Below are positions 7,228 through 15,245 of a stretch of 64,000 bases of DNA, one piece after another. Source of the DNA: Pantoea sp. At-9b (GTDB lineage Bacteria > Pseudomonadota > Gammaproteobacteria > Enterobacterales > Enterobacteriaceae); the NCBI RefSeq assembly GCF_000175935.2, contig NC_014838.1, positions 62,001-126,000 on the forward strand, in the 5' to 3' direction. The first letter of the stretch is position 1; each line of letters opens with the position of its first letter. The position numbers were made by a program, and so were the translations under genes. The notes beneath the pieces were generated by a model. It was given only the letters and a program-made list of their open reading frames with translations, had not been told where the DNA came from and did no database searches.

Positions 7228-7863
7228 TTAAAGCAGACCCCAGTAAGCGCCGAACTCGGGCAGGATATGACCTTGCAAGGCCACCAGCGCGCTGTCGTAG
7301 TCGTTGTTACGCAGCGCGGTAACGATAGTGACGTGCTGATCCCATGAACGATGCATATGTTCGTCGTTGCTGCCGAGGTAATTACGTATGGTCGCCATGC
7401 GCGATGAGATCAAGGTGTAGGCTTGTTCGAGATAGGGGTTCTGGCACCAGGTAAACAACGCCTGGTGAAACAGGTTATCCAGCCGGATATATTCCACGCT
7501 GGAGCCGTTGTTAATGCAGAACTCCATATTATCGAGAATCGCCGAAATCTCCTGCACCAACTGCTTGGGATTCCTTTTCAGCGCCAGTGCCATCGCCTTC
7601 GATTCCACATAGAAACGAAACTCCAGCAAATCTTTGAATTCCAGATCGTTCAGGCTAAACACAAAGGTGCCACTTTTGGGTTTGATCTGGACCAGCCCTT
7701 CGCTTTGTAAACGCCGTAAGGCATCTCGCACTGGGGCTTTACTGGCGGCTAAACGGGTAGCGAGGGCAGATTCTGAAAGCTTACCGCCCATTGGCAGCGA
7801 GCCATTAACGATCATGTCCTTGATTCGTTTGTACACCACATCTTTCAGAAGATCCTGCGCCAT
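7228..7863 (-). CDS. GntR-family regulator, FadR/VanR (FCD) subgroup
   Basis: A 211-residue regulator with an N-terminal winged helix (LSESALATRLAASKAPVRDALRRL, about 31-54) and a helical FCD ligand domain containing the metal or acid-binding pattern DNLFHQALF and later histidines. FCD regulators usually sense carboxylic acids. The start at ATG 7863 is chosen because homologs begin near AQDLLKDVVYKRI; the open frame reaches 7929 but without a ribosome site. A CTGGTATACAT stretch just upstream resembles FadR-subgroup operators, so autoregulation is possible. No obvious target operon is adjacent; it could be the regulator of the hydroxyacid cluster at 10.5-16.5 kb, but that is a guess. Confidence 0.85.
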   Translation of the reverse strand: MAQDLLKDVVYKRIKDMIVNGSLPMGGKLSESALATRLAASKAPVRDALRRLQSEGLVQIKPKSGTFVFSLNDLEFKDLLEFRFYVESKAMALALKRNPKQLVQEISAILDNMEFCINNGSSVEYIRLDNLFHQALFTWCQNPYLEQAYTLISSRMATIRNYLGSNDEHMHRSWDQHVTIVTALRNNDYDSALVALQGHILPEFGAYWGLL

Positions 7864-7962
7864 AGTTTTGCTGTCTGCTCCACACTGATTGGAGCAGTAT
7901 GTATACCAGAAATGTAGCCATTCGGACATGGCGTAAATCGCGCTATGCGCAGGCGCATGAGA

Positions 7963-8760
7963 TTATCGTTGGGCTGTTTGAGCGGGGTCAGGATCGTGCT
8001 GCCGCCCGGCGGCAGCCAATTGCGCACCGTAATGCGCCACCAGCACCGAGAAAGTCTCTTCTGCTTTAATACGATAGAGTGCCTCTGAAGGATGCACACA
8101 ATCTGGTGATAACAATGACTGCCAGTTATTCATTTGCAGAATGCGTTGATATTGTTTTGACAGTGGTACGTTTTCAGTCCGCGCCAGCTTATCCAGCTGG
8201 GTGACATAAGGGGCAATATTCCACCTGGCGGCTCCCCCACAAATCGGGTGGGGTTCCTGTAAAATCACCTCTTTACCTGCGGCACGGGCAATATTGACCA
8301 GTTGTGCCATGACCTTATTGTATTGCGCCGGGCTCACGCGATAGTTAGGTTCAATATCCTGATAATGAAAATGTCTGGCATCGTTAGTGGCAAAATTCAA
8401 CAGCACGATGCGGGCCGGAGACTTTTTCATCTCCTCGCTCCAGCTTTTATTGTTCTTATAAAAGTATTTGCCGTTCAGCAGATCCATCGCCTGCGAAGAT
8501 GAAGCACCTTTATTGACAACCTGAATGCCATCACCGTATTTCTCTTTGATGAATTGGTTGATCAGACCTATTTCATTATTTTTTATAAAAATGGGATGCA
8601 CTTTGCCATTTTCCCGTACCGCCATTGCGCCCTGGGTGCTGGAACCACCGTAAGCCTCAATAATAAATTTATTATCGGTATTGTTTGCTGCATAAACCCA
8701 TGGACTTAATGATACGATTGCGGGCGATAACGCGCTAAGGAGATAAAAAATGGGTTTCAT
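7963..8760 (-). CDS. Secreted SGNH/GDSL-family hydrolase
   Basis: A 265-residue protein with an N-terminal signal peptide (cleavage near VYAANN, about residue 25). SGNH blocks are visible: the nucleophile block EAYGGSSTQG (Ser in GSSTQG, about 36-45), the oxyanion Gly in NKGASSSQ, the Asn block FATNDAR (about 120), and SPDCVHPS with the catalytic Asp-x-x-His (about 215). It should be a periplasmic or secreted esterase or deacylase. The divergent neighbour is an acyltransferase-3 membrane protein, so an acylation/deacylation pair acting on a surface glycan or envelope molecule is plausible. The C-terminal 15 residues are low complexity. Confidence 0.8.
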   Translation of the reverse strand: MKPIFYLLSALSPAIVSLSPWVYAANNTDNKFIIEAYGGSSTQGAMAVRENGKVHPIFIKNNEIGLINQFIKEKYGDGIQVVNKGASSSQAMDLLNGKYFYKNNKSWSEEMKKSPARIVLLNFATNDARHFHYQDIEPNYRVSPAQYNKVMAQLVNIARAAGKEVILQEPHPICGGAARWNIAPYVTQLDKLARTENVPLSKQYQRILQMNNWQSLLSPDCVHPSEALYRIKAEETFSVLVAHYGAQLAAAGRQHDPDPAQTAQR

Positions 8761-9335
8761 CGCTAATCTGCCTTTTTGCTATTGGAGTGTGAATGGCTTC
8801 AGCTGTAAAGAGTATATATGCCATGTTCTGACATTGGGAATGCCATCAGAGCATTCTTAAAACCTGTCTAATTATAAATATATCGTTAATTAACTTTGTT
8901 TATTTGTTTTTGTTGTGATTTAAAATCAAGGAGATAGGGTTTGTTTGTTATTTCATTGTCAGTTATTTAGTTAGCTGGATTAATTTTTATGATTTTATTT
9001 TTAACCCTAATTGGTTATATATTCTTTACATTGTCATTATATGCAAATTTATCGTAAAGATATCCACCGCTGAGTGAAAGAATTTCGTCATATTAGCAAA
9101 ATCATCCATTTAGTGAGTTTTATCCTAACCCTGCCGATATCTCATTAATTCATTGCGTTATGCTTTGCATGGTAAGGTTATTCTTAATGCTATTAATTTT
9201 CCTTTAGAGTTGGAGAGGTTTTGCAATAGCGATTTTCCTAAAAGATGTAAACGAACAGTAAACAACTCTCCGAGCTGTTAGCATCAATTTAATAAACGTC
9301 GCTTCCTTTAAATAATTCATCTTCGAGGTGTGGAT
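8761..9335. other. AT-rich divergent intergenic region
   Basis: 575 bp between the SGNH hydrolase and the acyltransferase gene. It is clearly more AT-rich than the genes around it and must hold both promoters. I see no convincing ORF, operator palindrome or repeat in it. Confidence 0.5.
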
Positions 9336-10463
9336 ATGAATACGCCGTCGTTTTTGTCTGGCCGTAATATCGGCCTGGATTTGCTGCGCGCCGGATTAAT
9401 TCTTGAGGGTGTGCTTTTACATGCGTCGCGAAGTCTTCCGGGTGAAAATGGCTGGTATTATGTTGCACAGCGCGACCCCTCAGAGTTATTCACCGCCTTT
9501 CTTAGCATGATTCATACATTCAGAATGGAGGTGTTCTTCTTTCTCTCGGGCATGTTTTCCGCGCTGGTGGTATTACGTAAAGGGCAACAACTGTTTCGTG
9601 ATAACCGCTTAAAACGGGTGCTGGCACCGCTTATTACTGCGTATTTATTCCTGCCACCACTGATGTATGTGATTGCCTGGCAGATGAAAGGCACACCCTT
9701 ATCGTTAGCGGGTTGGTTGCACAGTTATTCAATGATGCATCACCTGTGGTTCCTGGTGTCGTTGTCGGTGATGTCGTTAGTTATTCCGCTCGGGTTCTAT
9801 CAATTTGCCGCCAAACAGCTTGAGCGGTTTTCGCTACCCTGGCTTCTGGTAACCCTGATTGCACTTGCTAACGTTTGTTTCTTCCTTAAGTTTTTGGTCA
9901 AAGGGCAGGGAGAATTTATCGAGTTAATCCCGGTGACGGCGCGTTTTGTGGTGTATTATGCGGCCGGGTATGCGTTGTATGTTAATCGTGAGAAAATAGC
10001 CACTTACGTCAATTCCTGGGTGATTAATACGTGGGTGATTGCTGCGATGGCGCTGATTACCTGGCTGGGGTTTTATGTGGTTGCGCATCATCACATTGCC
10101 AGCGCGTTGAAATATTTGCCGGTGCTGGCGGGCGGCGTCCTTTCGTTCCAGCTTGCTTACTGGTTGGTATTCGTCTTTGAACGGATGCCGGTGAAGGAAA
10201 ACCCCTTACTGACCGGGGTGGTCGATTCCGCGCTGGTGATTTATCTGCTGCATTATCCGGTGGTGATCACTTTTTCCTGGCTGATGGATGTCTGGCTACC
10301 GGCGAATTTGTCGATTATCTATGTCCTGATCAACTGCTTCATCGGCATTGCGTTCAGTACGTTATGTTATCTGCTGATTAAGCGGTCACGCATCGCATCA
10401 GTATTATTTGGTTTGAAGGTCAAAACGAAAAAAGCGGTGGCACCGGTCGAGGTCCGGTTGTAA
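9336..10463 (+). CDS. Acyltransferase-3 family integral membrane protein
   Basis: A 375-residue inner-membrane protein with about ten hydrophobic segments. It shows the acyltransferase-3 opening (RNIGLDLLRAGLILEGVLLHAS, with the family His at about 30) and FRMEVFFFLSGMFSALVV (about 66-83). These enzymes transfer acetyl or succinyl groups from cytoplasmic donors to periplasmic glucans, O-antigen or other surface molecules; the OpgC-like group is the nearest guess. The ATG at 9336 is chosen over the GTG at 9330 because the GAGG ribosome site ends only one base before that GTG. It ends in a GC hairpin shared with the convergent kinase gene. Confidence 0.85.
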   Translation: MNTPSFLSGRNIGLDLLRAGLILEGVLLHASRSLPGENGWYYVAQRDPSELFTAFLSMIHTFRMEVFFFLSGMFSALVVLRKGQQLFRDNRLKRVLAPLITAYLFLPPLMYVIAWQMKGTPLSLAGWLHSYSMMHHLWFLVSLSVMSLVIPLGFYQFAAKQLERFSLPWLLVTLIALANVCFFLKFLVKGQGEFIELIPVTARFVVYYAAGYALYVNREKIATYVNSWVINTWVIAAMALITWLGFYVVAHHHIASALKYLPVLAGGVLSFQLAYWLVFVFERMPVKENPLLTGVVDSALVIYLLHYPVVITFSWLMDVWLPANLSIIYVLINCFIGIAFSTLCYLLIKRSRIASVLFGLKVKTKKAVAPVEVRL

Positions 10464-10469
10464 CCTCAG

Positions 10470-10499
10470 GCCCGCCCTTTCCGGCAGGAGAGGGCGGGC
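10470..10499. terminator. GC hairpin between convergent genes
   Basis: Perfect 9-bp stem GCCCGCCCT/AGGGCGGGC with a 12-nt loop between the acyltransferase and sugar kinase stops. No T tract on either side, so it may be a Rho-assisted or 3'-end stabilising structure serving both transcripts. Confidence 0.6.
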
Positions 10500-10507
10500 T
10501 GGCGTGA

Positions 10508-11440
10508 TTAATTCGCCTGTTGCAGAAAAGCGTTAACCTGGGACTGGCGAGGGATCGGTGCCACTGCACCGTAGCCCGTGGTGGTAAGTGCCGCGGCCGC
10601 GTTGGCGTAATGCAACGCATGTTGAGGCGCATCGCCCGCCAGTAATCGGGTAAGAAACGCACCGGAGAAGCAGTCGCCAGCACCGGTAGCATCAACGGTC
10701 GCCACCTTATGACCTGCGGCAATGACGCGTTGCTCCGCGCTGGCATACATCGCACCTTCGCTGCCCATCTTCAATACCACCTGTTTTACGCCGAGATGCA
10801 GATAAAAATCGGCGATGGCATCAGCATCCTGTAAACCGGTCAGCAACCGTGCCTCATCCAGGCTTGGCATACAAATATCCACCCAGCGTGCCACCTCATG
10901 AATCACCGCGCGTGCCCGCGCCAGCGGCCACAGTTTCAGGCGCAGATTGGTATCGAAGGAGGTTAATGTTTGATGGTTACGCGCCAGTTCCAATGCGGCA
11001 AAGACGCTGTCACAGGCACTGTCACTGATTGCCAGGGTAATGGCTGAGGTGTGCAGCAGCCGTGCGGCAGCAATTGCGGCTTCCGGTAAGTCCTGCGGGC
11101 GCAGGCGAGAAGCGGCAGAACCCTGGCGATAAAAGGTGAAGTGGTGGCCGCTGGCATCGTGGCTGATAAAGTAGATACCGGTCGGGGCGTCTTCATGACG
11201 CAGCACCCAGTCGCAGCGGACGTTTTCCTGCTGCCATAAGGCGACAAACTGATCACCAAATACATCGTTGCCAAGCTGTGTAAACATCGCCACATTCGCG
11301 CCCTGACGTGCTGCGCTGATGGCAAAGTTCGAGGTGTCGCCGCCATAGCCGCTGAGATAGCTAACCGGTTGTTGTGCCTGCGGTAACTGACTGAATTCGT
11401 ACAGCGGTTCACCAAAGGAGAGAATATCCAGATCTTTCAT
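10508..11440 (-). CDS. PfkB-family carbohydrate kinase (KDG-kinase-like)
   Basis: A 310-residue ribokinase-fold enzyme. Substrate Gly motif YLSGYGGDTSNFA (about 28-40) and the C-terminal active-site signature VDATGAGDCFSGAFL (about 246-260) with the catalytic Asp are intact. The N-terminal GEPLYEF pattern and the GIYFISH segment favour 2-keto-3-deoxygluconate or related keto-sugar acids over fructose. It is the last gene of a minus-strand run (MFS transporter, hydroxyacid dehydrogenase, RraA-like aldolase, kinase), so it probably phosphorylates an intermediate of the sugar acid taken up by the transporter. Good ribosome site CAGGACAAAATA. Confidence 0.85.
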   Translation of the reverse strand: MKDLDILSFGEPLYEFSQLPQAQQPVSYLSGYGGDTSNFAISAARQGANVAMFTQLGNDVFGDQFVALWQQENVRCDWVLRHEDAPTGIYFISHDASGHHFTFYRQGSAASRLRPQDLPEAAIAAARLLHTSAITLAISDSACDSVFAALELARNHQTLTSFDTNLRLKLWPLARARAVIHEVARWVDICMPSLDEARLLTGLQDADAIADFYLHLGVKQVVLKMGSEGAMYASAEQRVIAAGHKVATVDATGAGDCFSGAFLTRLLAGDAPQHALHYANAAAALTTTGYGAVAPIPRQSQVNAFLQQAN

Positions 11441-11456
11441 TATTTTGTCCTGTCAG

Positions 11457-11483
11457 ACGGCCGCGACAGTGGGCCACGGCCGT
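11457..11483. repeat. Intercistronic hairpin ACGGCCG/CGGCCGT
   Basis: Perfect 7-bp stem with 13-nt loop in the 52-bp gap between the RraA-like gene and the kinase gene. No T tract; it may set relative expression by processing or attenuation. Confidence 0.5.
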
Positions 11484-11492
11484 TTATCACGG

Positions 11493-12149
11493 TTAAATAC
11501 GACCGTATTTGGCCAGACCTTCACGCAGCGATCCTGACTGGATAATCAGTTTGGCCTGCTCCAGCTCGCGCTGGTCGATCGATTTGGACAGTTCCAGCAC
11601 TGCGTCAACGTGGGCTTGTGGTACACAAACCACGCCATCAACATCGCCAACGATCAGGTCACCCGGGTGAATGGTCACTTCACCCAGCGTCAACGCGACA
11701 TTGGCATCGAGGGTTTTGAAACGCCCCAGCGTGGTACCCGGCGTCACGGTTTTGGCATAAACCGGGAAATCGTAATCACGACGGATCTCGGTGAGGTCAC
11801 GCACGCCGCCCATCAGCACCGCGCCCTCGTGTTTATTCGCTACCGCGCCTGCGGTCATCAAGCCACCCCAGACGGCGACGTTCTCCAGTGCCGGACTGCC
11901 ACCGATGACAATCACAGAACCTGCTGCTGATTCATCAATGGCATCCAGCGCATGCTGCGGCGGCAGTTTTTCCTCGGTGACATCTTCCAGAATGGTGACG
12001 GCTGGCCCGACAATCTTCTTGTCATTGATGCGGTTCTTCACTTCGAACGGCAGGAACATGGTTTTGCCCACAATCTGGTCACAGGCATCGGCAATCGATG
12101 CGGTGGAAAAAATAGCGCGATAACCGTCAATAATCTCTTTGCTATACAT
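11493..12149 (-). CDS. RraA/HMG-CHA aldolase family protein
   Basis: A 218-residue protein of the RraA-like fold. The divalent-metal and substrate signature is present: WGGLMTAGA followed by GGVRDLTEIRRDYDFPVYA (about 95-135), i.e. the R-D pair that in HMG/CHA aldolases binds pyruvate-type carboxylates and Mg2+. In catabolic settings this family includes 4-hydroxy-4-methyl-2-oxoglutarate aldolase and oxaloacetate decarboxylase; the RNase E inhibitor RraA is shorter and is not expected in such an operon. Lying between a 2-hydroxyacid dehydrogenase and a sugar kinase, it probably cleaves or decarboxylates a 2-keto acid. Ribosome site AAGAGGA. Confidence 0.85.
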   Translation of the reverse strand: MYSKEIIDGYRAIFSTASIADACDQIVGKTMFLPFEVKNRINDKKIVGPAVTILEDVTEEKLPPQHALDAIDESAAGSVIVIGGSPALENVAVWGGLMTAGAVANKHEGAVLMGGVRDLTEIRRDYDFPVYAKTVTPGTTLGRFKTLDANVALTLGEVTIHPGDLIVGDVDGVVCVPQAHVDAVLELSKSIDQRELEQAKLIIQSGSLREGLAKYGRI

Positions 12150-12177
12150 TTTGTTTTCCTCTTGGCAGGGCGGGTGA

Positions 12178-13137
12178 TTAGCGATTCACCCAATTCAGGG
12201 GTTTGTTGCCTTCGAAGACGCGCAGTACTTCCTGTGCGGCTTTGCGTTGCAGTTCAATCACGGATTCTTCGGTGAACCAGGCGGTATGATCGGTACAGAT
12301 CACGTTGGATAACGTCAGCAGTGGATGGTCGGCACGGATCGGTTCCTGCTCGAACACGTCGAGACCGGCGGCAAACAGCTGACGGTTTTGCAACGCATGG
12401 AACAGGGCAGTTTCATCGATCAGACCACCGCGCGAGGTGTTCACCAGCACGCTGGTGGGTTTCATCATGGCCAGCTGTTCAGCACCGATCAGATGGCGGG
12501 TTTTCTCCGACAACGGGACATGCAGGGAGATGAAATCCGCTTCACGGCACAGCGTTTCCAGTGAGACGCGGACCACACCGGCATCTTCTGCCGCCTGTGC
12601 ATCCAGCAGGGGATCGCAGACCAGCAGGGAGCGGAAACCGATACCACGTGCTTTGGCGGCAAGACAGCGAGCAATGCGGCCAAAGCCAACAATCCCCAGC
12701 ACTTTGCCGCTCATGCGAAACATCGGTTCGGCCTGGCCGATATTCCACTGACCGTGATGGACCTGATGATCGCGCGAGGTAATGCGCCGCGTGGCGGCCA
12801 GCAACAATGCCAGCGCGTGTTCAGCCACATCTTCAGAACCGTAATCCGGCACATTCGCCACATAAATGCCTTTTTCTTTCGCTGCTGCGAGGTCGACGTT
12901 ATCGACCCCAACGCCGTAGCGCACAATCGCCTGACATTTATCGAGTGCGGCAATCAGGCTGCTATCAAGACGGGCTTCACGCAGCATGACGGCATCGGCG
13001 TCACGCAACTGATCCAACTTGGTTGCCTGAGAGGCGGTGGTGGGGATCACCACAAACTCAGGATGAAAGGCGGCGAGGATGGCTTCTTCTTCGCGGTAAT
13101 GCACATAACCCGGTTCAAGAACCACAATCTTTTTCAT
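12178..13137 (-). CDS. D-2-hydroxyacid dehydrogenase (CtBP/phosphoglycerate dehydrogenase-like)
   Basis: A 319-residue NAD-dependent dehydrogenase. The Rossmann motif VLGIVGFGRIA (about 147-157), the catalytic Arg in NTSRGGLIDE (about 233-242), Glu in DVFEQEP (about 262) and His in DHTAWF (about 285) form the family triad. Oxidation of a 2-hydroxy acid, or the reverse, on a sugar-derived substrate is expected. First gene after a small promoter region holding two TGACATGT-type operators and a CRP-like site, so the dehydrogenase-aldolase-kinase unit can be transcribed apart from the MFS gene. Gap to the next gene is 28 bp. Confidence 0.88.
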   Translation of the reverse strand: MKKIVVLEPGYVHYREEEAILAAFHPEFVVIPTTASQATKLDQLRDADAVMLREARLDSSLIAALDKCQAIVRYGVGVDNVDLAAAKEKGIYVANVPDYGSEDVAEHALALLLAATRRITSRDHQVHHGQWNIGQAEPMFRMSGKVLGIVGFGRIARCLAAKARGIGFRSLLVCDPLLDAQAAEDAGVVRVSLETLCREADFISLHVPLSEKTRHLIGAEQLAMMKPTSVLVNTSRGGLIDETALFHALQNRQLFAAGLDVFEQEPIRADHPLLTLSNVICTDHTAWFTEESVIELQRKAAQEVLRVFEGNKPLNWVNR

Positions 13138-13151
13138 GACAACCTTCTTAA

Positions 13152-13167
13152 AACTGACATGTTAGTT
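13152..13167. promoter_or_regulatory. Operator AACTGACATGTTAGTT
   Basis: One-mismatch 16-bp palindrome 15 bp upstream of the dehydrogenase start, close enough to block translation-proximal transcription. One of at least five related TGACATGTCA-like sites between 13.1 and 15.2 kb. Confidence 0.65.
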
Positions 13168-13220
13168 TTATTTGATGTTGCCGATAAAGAGGGTTACCAG
13201 CAACGGATATTCCTGATAAT

Positions 13221-13236
13221 AGTGACTTGTATCACA
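13221..13236. promoter_or_regulatory. CRP-like site upstream of the dehydrogenase gene
   Basis: AGTGA-CTTGTA-TCACA, nine of ten bases of the TGTGA-N6-TCACA consensus, 84-99 bp upstream of the dehydrogenase ATG. Suggests catabolite control. Confidence 0.55.
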
Positions 13237-13248
13237 TTTAATTTATAT

Positions 13249-13264
13249 ATCTGAAATGTCAGAT
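13249..13264. promoter_or_regulatory. Operator ATCTGAAATGTCAGAT
   Basis: Near-perfect 16-bp palindrome of the TGACATGTCA family, overlapping the end of the MFS gene. Together with the site at 13152 it brackets the CRP-like site. Confidence 0.6.
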
Positions 13265-14607
13265 TAGTGACCTGGCATCGGAGCCGCATTCGCCGGTTCA
13301 CGCTGGCGCTGTAGCCATTTGATGATCATCATGGTGCTGATACCGCCCACCAGCATGACGATGCTGAGATAGACCATCGGTGCAGTAGCGCTTTGCATTT
13401 GATCGCGTACCAGCGGGATGGTGTTCTGGGCGAAGAAGCCGCCGAGGTTAGCCAGCGAGTTGATAATGGCGATCCCCGCGGCGGCGGATGCGCCGGAGAG
13501 GAATTTGGTCAGATTCCAGAAGCAAGGCTGGATGGCAAACACCGACAGCACGACACCGCAGATAAAGGCGAAGCTGATCACCGGTTGGCTGGCGAACCAC
13601 ACGGAACCCACCAGACAGGCGGCGGAGGTGAACATCGGCAGTGCGACGTTAACGAACGGGTTATTGGTGCGTTCGGGTTTTTGCGTCAGCCAGCGCAACA
13701 TGATCATCACCAGTGCCCAGGGGATCATATTGACGAAGCCGTTGGTCATGTCGGAGACCCCGAAGGATTTCACAATGGTTGGCATCCAGTAACTGATGCC
13801 ATAAGCACCAAAGCAGATAAAGCCATACACCAACGCCAAGGCCAGTACGCGTTTATCGGTCAACGATTTGAACAGCGTATCGACAGATTTATCGGTTTCC
13901 TGGCGGCGTTCTTCTTCCAGGCGCTGTGACAACCACTGCTTCTGCTCACGTGACAGGAAAGAGGCGTGTTCCGGGCTAATGGGGAACCAGGACATCACCG
14001 GAATGATCAGCATAATTGCCAGCAAACCGGTCATCAGGAACAGCCATTGCCAGCCTTCATAACCCATAATGCCGTGCATGCTGAGCAGCGCGCCGTTGAG
14101 TGGTGCGCCAATCATATTGGCGAACATACTGGCGGTAACCAGAAAGCCGACCACGCGCGGGCGATATTTGGTCGGGAACCACTGGGTTGAGTAATAGATC
14201 AGGCCGGGATAGAAACTGGCTTCTGCCAGCCCCAGCACAAAACGCAGGCTGTAGAACATGGTCAGACTTTGTGTAAAGGCGAGGGCGACAGTGATGATGC
14301 CCCAGGCGGCGAGGCTGAGGGCAAACCAGCGTTTCGCGCCGACTTTCGACAGGATGAGGTTGCCTGGGACGCTAAAAATCAGGTAGCCGATAAAAAACAA
14401 CGATGACCCGAGGCCAAAAGCCGATTCACTCCAGCCAAGGCTACTGACCATCTGCAATTTGGCAAAACTGATATTTTGTCGATCGATATAGGCCACCACA
14501 TACATCGCCACCATCAAAGGGACCAGCATGGTGATGATTTTACGGATGGTGCTGTGCTCGAGGTCGCTGACGACGTCGCGCGTTTTACTCTGTGTCAAAG
14601 TACTCAT
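13264..14607 (-). CDS. MFS transporter, anion:cation symporter (ACS) type
   Basis: A 447-residue, 12-helix transporter. The opening (MLVPLMVAMYVVAYIDRQNISFAKL, split over about 31-55) with the R-x-N-x-x-x-A pattern is typical of ACS-family hexuronate, galactarate, tartrate and phthalate carriers. It should import an organic acid by proton symport. The ATG at 14607 has a CAGGAAAGCAGCT ribosome site; the open frame extends to 14700 without support. It is the first gene of the minus-strand catabolic run, divergent from the MRJP gene across a 638-bp control region full of operators, so substrate and regulator are probably shared with both flanks. Confidence 0.9.
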   Translation of the reverse strand: MSTLTQSKTRDVVSDLEHSTIRKIITMLVPLMVAMYVVAYIDRQNISFAKLQMVSSLGWSESAFGLGSSLFFIGYLIFSVPGNLILSKVGAKRWFALSLAAWGIITVALAFTQSLTMFYSLRFVLGLAEASFYPGLIYYSTQWFPTKYRPRVVGFLVTASMFANMIGAPLNGALLSMHGIMGYEGWQWLFLMTGLLAIMLIIPVMSWFPISPEHASFLSREQKQWLSQRLEEERRQETDKSVDTLFKSLTDKRVLALALVYGFICFGAYGISYWMPTIVKSFGVSDMTNGFVNMIPWALVMIMLRWLTQKPERTNNPFVNVALPMFTSAACLVGSVWFASQPVISFAFICGVVLSVFAIQPCFWNLTKFLSGASAAAGIAIINSLANLGGFFAQNTIPLVRDQMQSATAPMVYLSIVMLVGGISTMMIIKWLQRQREPANAAPMPGH

Positions 14608-14765
14608 AGCTGCTTTCCTGATTCTTATACGATTGAATGACAGCGTGAGAAGCCGCGGAAAGTACACGTCTGCTCCCTGGTGGGTGGCGGTGCAAAGCAA
14701 GGTTGAGGTAATTCCTTCGCTTTGCGCTGACGTTCACTTCGCGCTGAATGTCACTGGGTTAAAAC

Positions 14766-14775
14766 TGACATGTCA
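14766..14775. promoter_or_regulatory. Operator TGACATGTCA (MFS-proximal)
   Basis: Perfect 10-bp palindrome, about 160 bp upstream of the MFS start in the divergent region. Confidence 0.65.
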
Positions 14776-14863
14776 CAAATCTATCAGGTGGCGGTTATAA
14801 AGTTAGCTGCATGTTAGTCATTTGCTAAATTGATCACAAAAAAGACAGCAGTTAACGCGTTAG

Positions 14864-14879
14864 TGTGATGGTAGTCACG
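14864..14879. promoter_or_regulatory. CRP-like site in the MFS/MRJP divergent region
   Basis: TGTGA-TGGTAG-TCACG, nine of ten consensus bases. Placed between the operator copies. Confidence 0.55.
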
Positions 14880-14938
14880 CATAGAGTCACGTTGAGCACG
14901 AATTTTGCAATGTCAGAGAAATTTCATAAAATAACGCC

Positions 14939-14948
14939 TGACATGTTA
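14939..14948. promoter_or_regulatory. Operator TGACATGTTA
   Basis: One-mismatch member of the TGACATGTCA family (context GCCTGACATGTTAGCG). Confidence 0.6.
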
Positions 14949-14970
14949 GCGTGTTGTGTTAATTAATATT

Positions 14971-14991
14971 TTTATCTATCAAATAGATAAA
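14971..14991. repeat. Inverted repeat TTTATCTAT/ATAGATAAA
   Basis: Perfect 9-bp arms around CAA in the divergent control region. Could be a second regulator's operator or a cruciform-prone sequence. Confidence 0.45.
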
Positions 14992-15185
14992 TTCATTTTC
15001 CTCCAATTAATGCCTCGACTTGTCAGGCGTTACCTGCACCTGAAGTAAGCCAAAAATCAGCAAAAGATCACATATCATGTTTGCTGATACCCGCTATCAG
15101 CCGTGCTGATGACTGAAATACATTTTGTGATGGCGTAGGCAAAATCATCAGATGCCCACTTTACCTGCTGTAAGGGGATGCTAAA

Positions 15186-15201
15186 TTCTGACATGTCAGA
15201 A
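15186..15201. promoter_or_regulatory. Operator TTCTGACATGTCAGAA (MRJP-proximal)
   Basis: Perfect 16-bp palindrome, 45 bp upstream of the MRJP gene start: the best-conserved copy of the operator family. Confidence 0.7.
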
Positions 15202-15245
15202 ATCGACAAATAATCACAATAAAACCATCCTTCAGGGGTAAAATT

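Noticed and set aside
10470..10499. Canonical Rho-independent terminator
   Set aside because: The stem is strong but there is no T tract on either strand, so it is listed only as a convergent hairpin with moderate confidence.
11493..12149. RNase E inhibitor RraA
   Set aside because: The protein is longer than RraA and sits in a catabolic operon; the aldolase/decarboxylase branch of the family fits better.
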